Assembly (NCBI GenBank): GCA_041484195.1
Contig: JBGPHC010000006.1
Span: 1 to 64,000 of the forward strand
Reading direction: 5' to 3'
Origin: PSRI01 sp041484195
Lineage (GTDB): Bacteria > Bacteroidota > Bacteroidia > Chitinophagales > Chitinophagaceae
DNA: 64,000 bases
The notes under the pieces were generated by a model that saw only the letters and a program-made list of their open reading frames with translations, made no database searches and was not told where the DNA came from. This document shows positions 62,762 through 64,000 of the stretch, piece by piece. Position 1 is the first letter of the stretch. Every line of letters begins with the position of its first letter. The position numbers and the translations under genes are program-made.

Positions 62762-63982
62762 CTATGTTTGCGGCATCGTTTCCATAGCCTTCATATAGGT
62801 TGCAAGATCTTTGTCTCCTCTTCCGCTCAGGCAAAGCACAACTGTATCGTTGGGTTTGAAACGGAGTTGATTCAAAGCTGCCAGCGCATGTGCCGATTCC
62901 AGCGCGGGGATGATGCCTTCGAGCCTGGCCAATTCAAAGCCCGCTTCAAGTGCTTCGTAGTCTGTGGCGCTCAAAAATTTCGCACGGCCACTCTTAAACA
63001 AATTGGCATGTAGCGGACCAATGCCCGGATAGTCTAATCCAGCTGAAATACTATGTGGCTCTATAACCTGCCCATCTTCTGTTTGCATGAGCAGGCTCCT
63101 GCTGCCATGCAATATGCCGGGCGTTCCCAATTGAGTGGTGGCCGCGCTTCTTCCGGTTCTCAATCCCATGCCGGCTGCTTCCACGGCTACGAGTTGAACA
63201 CGCTCATCGTCCAGGTAATGGTAAAAAGCCCCGGCCGCATTGCTGCCACCGCCCACACAGGCAATGATATAATCGGGTGATTCCTGCCCCACCTGTTCTT
63301 TCAACTGCCATTTCATTTCTTCACTGATAATGCTCTGAAATCGCGCTACCATATCCGGGTAAGGATGTGGCCCAACGACGCTGCCGATGATATAATGAGT
63401 GTCAACCGGGTGGTTAATCCAATCTCTAATGGCTTCATTGGTGGCGTCTTTCAAAGTCATGCTGCCGCTGGTGGCGGGCACAACAGTTGCGCCCAGCATC
63501 TTCATACGGGCAACATTAGGGGCCTGACGCTCTATATCCTTTTCGCCCATGAAGACAATGCATTCCATATTCATCAGCGCGCATACCGTAGCAGTTGCAA
63601 CTCCATGTTGCCCGGCTCCCGTTTCGGCGATGATCCTTTTTTTGCCAAGCCTCCGGGCGAGTAGTATTTGACCAATCGTATTATTGATCTTGTGCGCGCC
63701 GGTATGGCAAAGATCTTCACGTTTTAGAAAGATGTTTGCCAAATGCTGTTCGCTCAGCCTCCGGGCGAGGTAAAGAGGCGTTGGCCGGCCTACATAATCT
63801 TTCAGGAGACTCTTGAATTCTTCCTGGAATGAAGGCTCATAGATGATCTCCATGTACCTGGTCCGCAATTCCTCTACATTAGGGTAGAGCATTTCCGGAA
63901 TATAGGCTCCGCCGAAATTTCCATAGTAGCCTTTTTCATCCGGCTTTGTAAAAGTCTTTGTATTCGTCATTTCAATGCTCAT
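62762..63982 (-). CDS. trpB: Tryptophan synthase beta chain
   Basis: 406 aa; start ATG at 63982, so complete within the window. PLP lysine in LCHTGAHKINNTIGQIL, GGGSNAAG phosphate loop and the ETGAGQHGVATATV catalytic loop. It condenses indole with serine to tryptophan. Genes further upstream lie outside the window. Confidence 0.98.
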   Translation of the reverse strand: MSIEMTNTKTFTKPDEKGYYGNFGGAYIPEMLYPNVEELRTRYMEIIYEPSFQEEFKSLLKDYVGRPTPLYLARRLSEQHLANIFLKREDLCHTGAHKINNTIGQILLARRLGKKRIIAETGAGQHGVATATVCALMNMECIVFMGEKDIERQAPNVARMKMLGATVVPATSGSMTLKDATNEAIRDWINHPVDTHYIIGSVVGPHPYPDMVARFQSIISEEMKWQLKEQVGQESPDYIIACVGGGSNAAGAFYHYLDDERVQLVAVEAAGMGLRTGRSAATTQLGTPGILHGSRSLLMQTEDGQVIEPHSISAGLDYPGIGPLHANLFKSGRAKFLSATDYEALEAGFELARLEGIIPALESAHALAALNQLRFKPNDTVVLCLSGRGDKDLATYMKAMETMPQT

Positions 63983-64000
63983 ATTAGTCTCATTCTTCGG

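Overview
The window looks like a chromosome segment of a Bacteroidota bacterium, most likely in the Chitinophagaceae. The evidence is the gene families present (NIPSNAP, DUF2911, DUF4399, AHSA1/SRPBCC proteins, SPII lipoproteins, a split KdpD, a membrane-anchored MutS-like ATPase) and a Bacteroidota-type promoter (TTTTG, 18 nt, TATCTTTG) in front of the tRNA-Val gene. The taxonomic call is inference from gene content; no rRNA gene is present.

Region 1 (1-10812) is accessory DNA. A 92-bp tandem repeat lies at 1-331. It is followed by an integrative element of about 10.4 kb inserted in the 3' part of a tRNA-Val(TAC) gene. A 46-bp copy of the tRNA 3' part (380-425) marks one end, and the restored complete tRNA (10738-10812) marks the other. 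A perfect 20-bp direct repeat sits just inside each end (540-559 and 10668-10687). The element is much more AT-rich than its flanks. Its core is integrase, an unknown protein, an excisionase-like HTH protein and an SF3-type replicative ATPase. No capsid, terminase or conjugation gene is visible, so it resembles a phage satellite or small replicating island. The cargo comprises secreted and membrane proteins, two tiny genes, broken gene pieces (7012-8069), and a minus-strand cluster (8114-10607). That cluster encodes a 65-aa protein, a membrane protein, a DEDDh exonuclease and a HEPN-like protein, and is the best candidate here for an undescribed defence system.

Region 2 (10880-27826) is core chromosome: tag, the MutS-like ATPase, an exported SAM hydrolase-like protein, and a complete kdp potassium-uptake locus. 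The locus holds kdpF, A, B and C, a porin, a KdpD sensor domain and a separate histidine kinase. Three extra tiny membrane-protein genes precede kdpF, with a candidate sigma-54 promoter at their head and a sigma-54 response regulator next door. Two paralogous lipoproteins and a decayed Gcr-type recombinase pseudogene follow.

Region 3 (27972-47813) carries clpS, bioA, an ABC-2 permease, sppA, folK, a deoxynucleoside kinase, an MFS exporter, an MBL hydrolase, a sterol-desaturase-type hydroxylase, gcvP, an IS1595-type insertion sequence, lipoproteins and a dienelactone hydrolase.

Region 4 (47867-56900) holds two 2-aminoethylphosphonate genes (pbfA and phnW) separated by a J-domain protein, a polysaccharide deacetylase, a cold shock protein, an AHSA1 protein, an SDR and a sugar-acid-type dehydratase. 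pdxJ follows on the other strand.

Region 5 (57018-63982) ends with a mixed biosynthetic run on the minus strand: trpB, trpA, hisH, hisA, a LysE-type exporter, hisF and hisIE.
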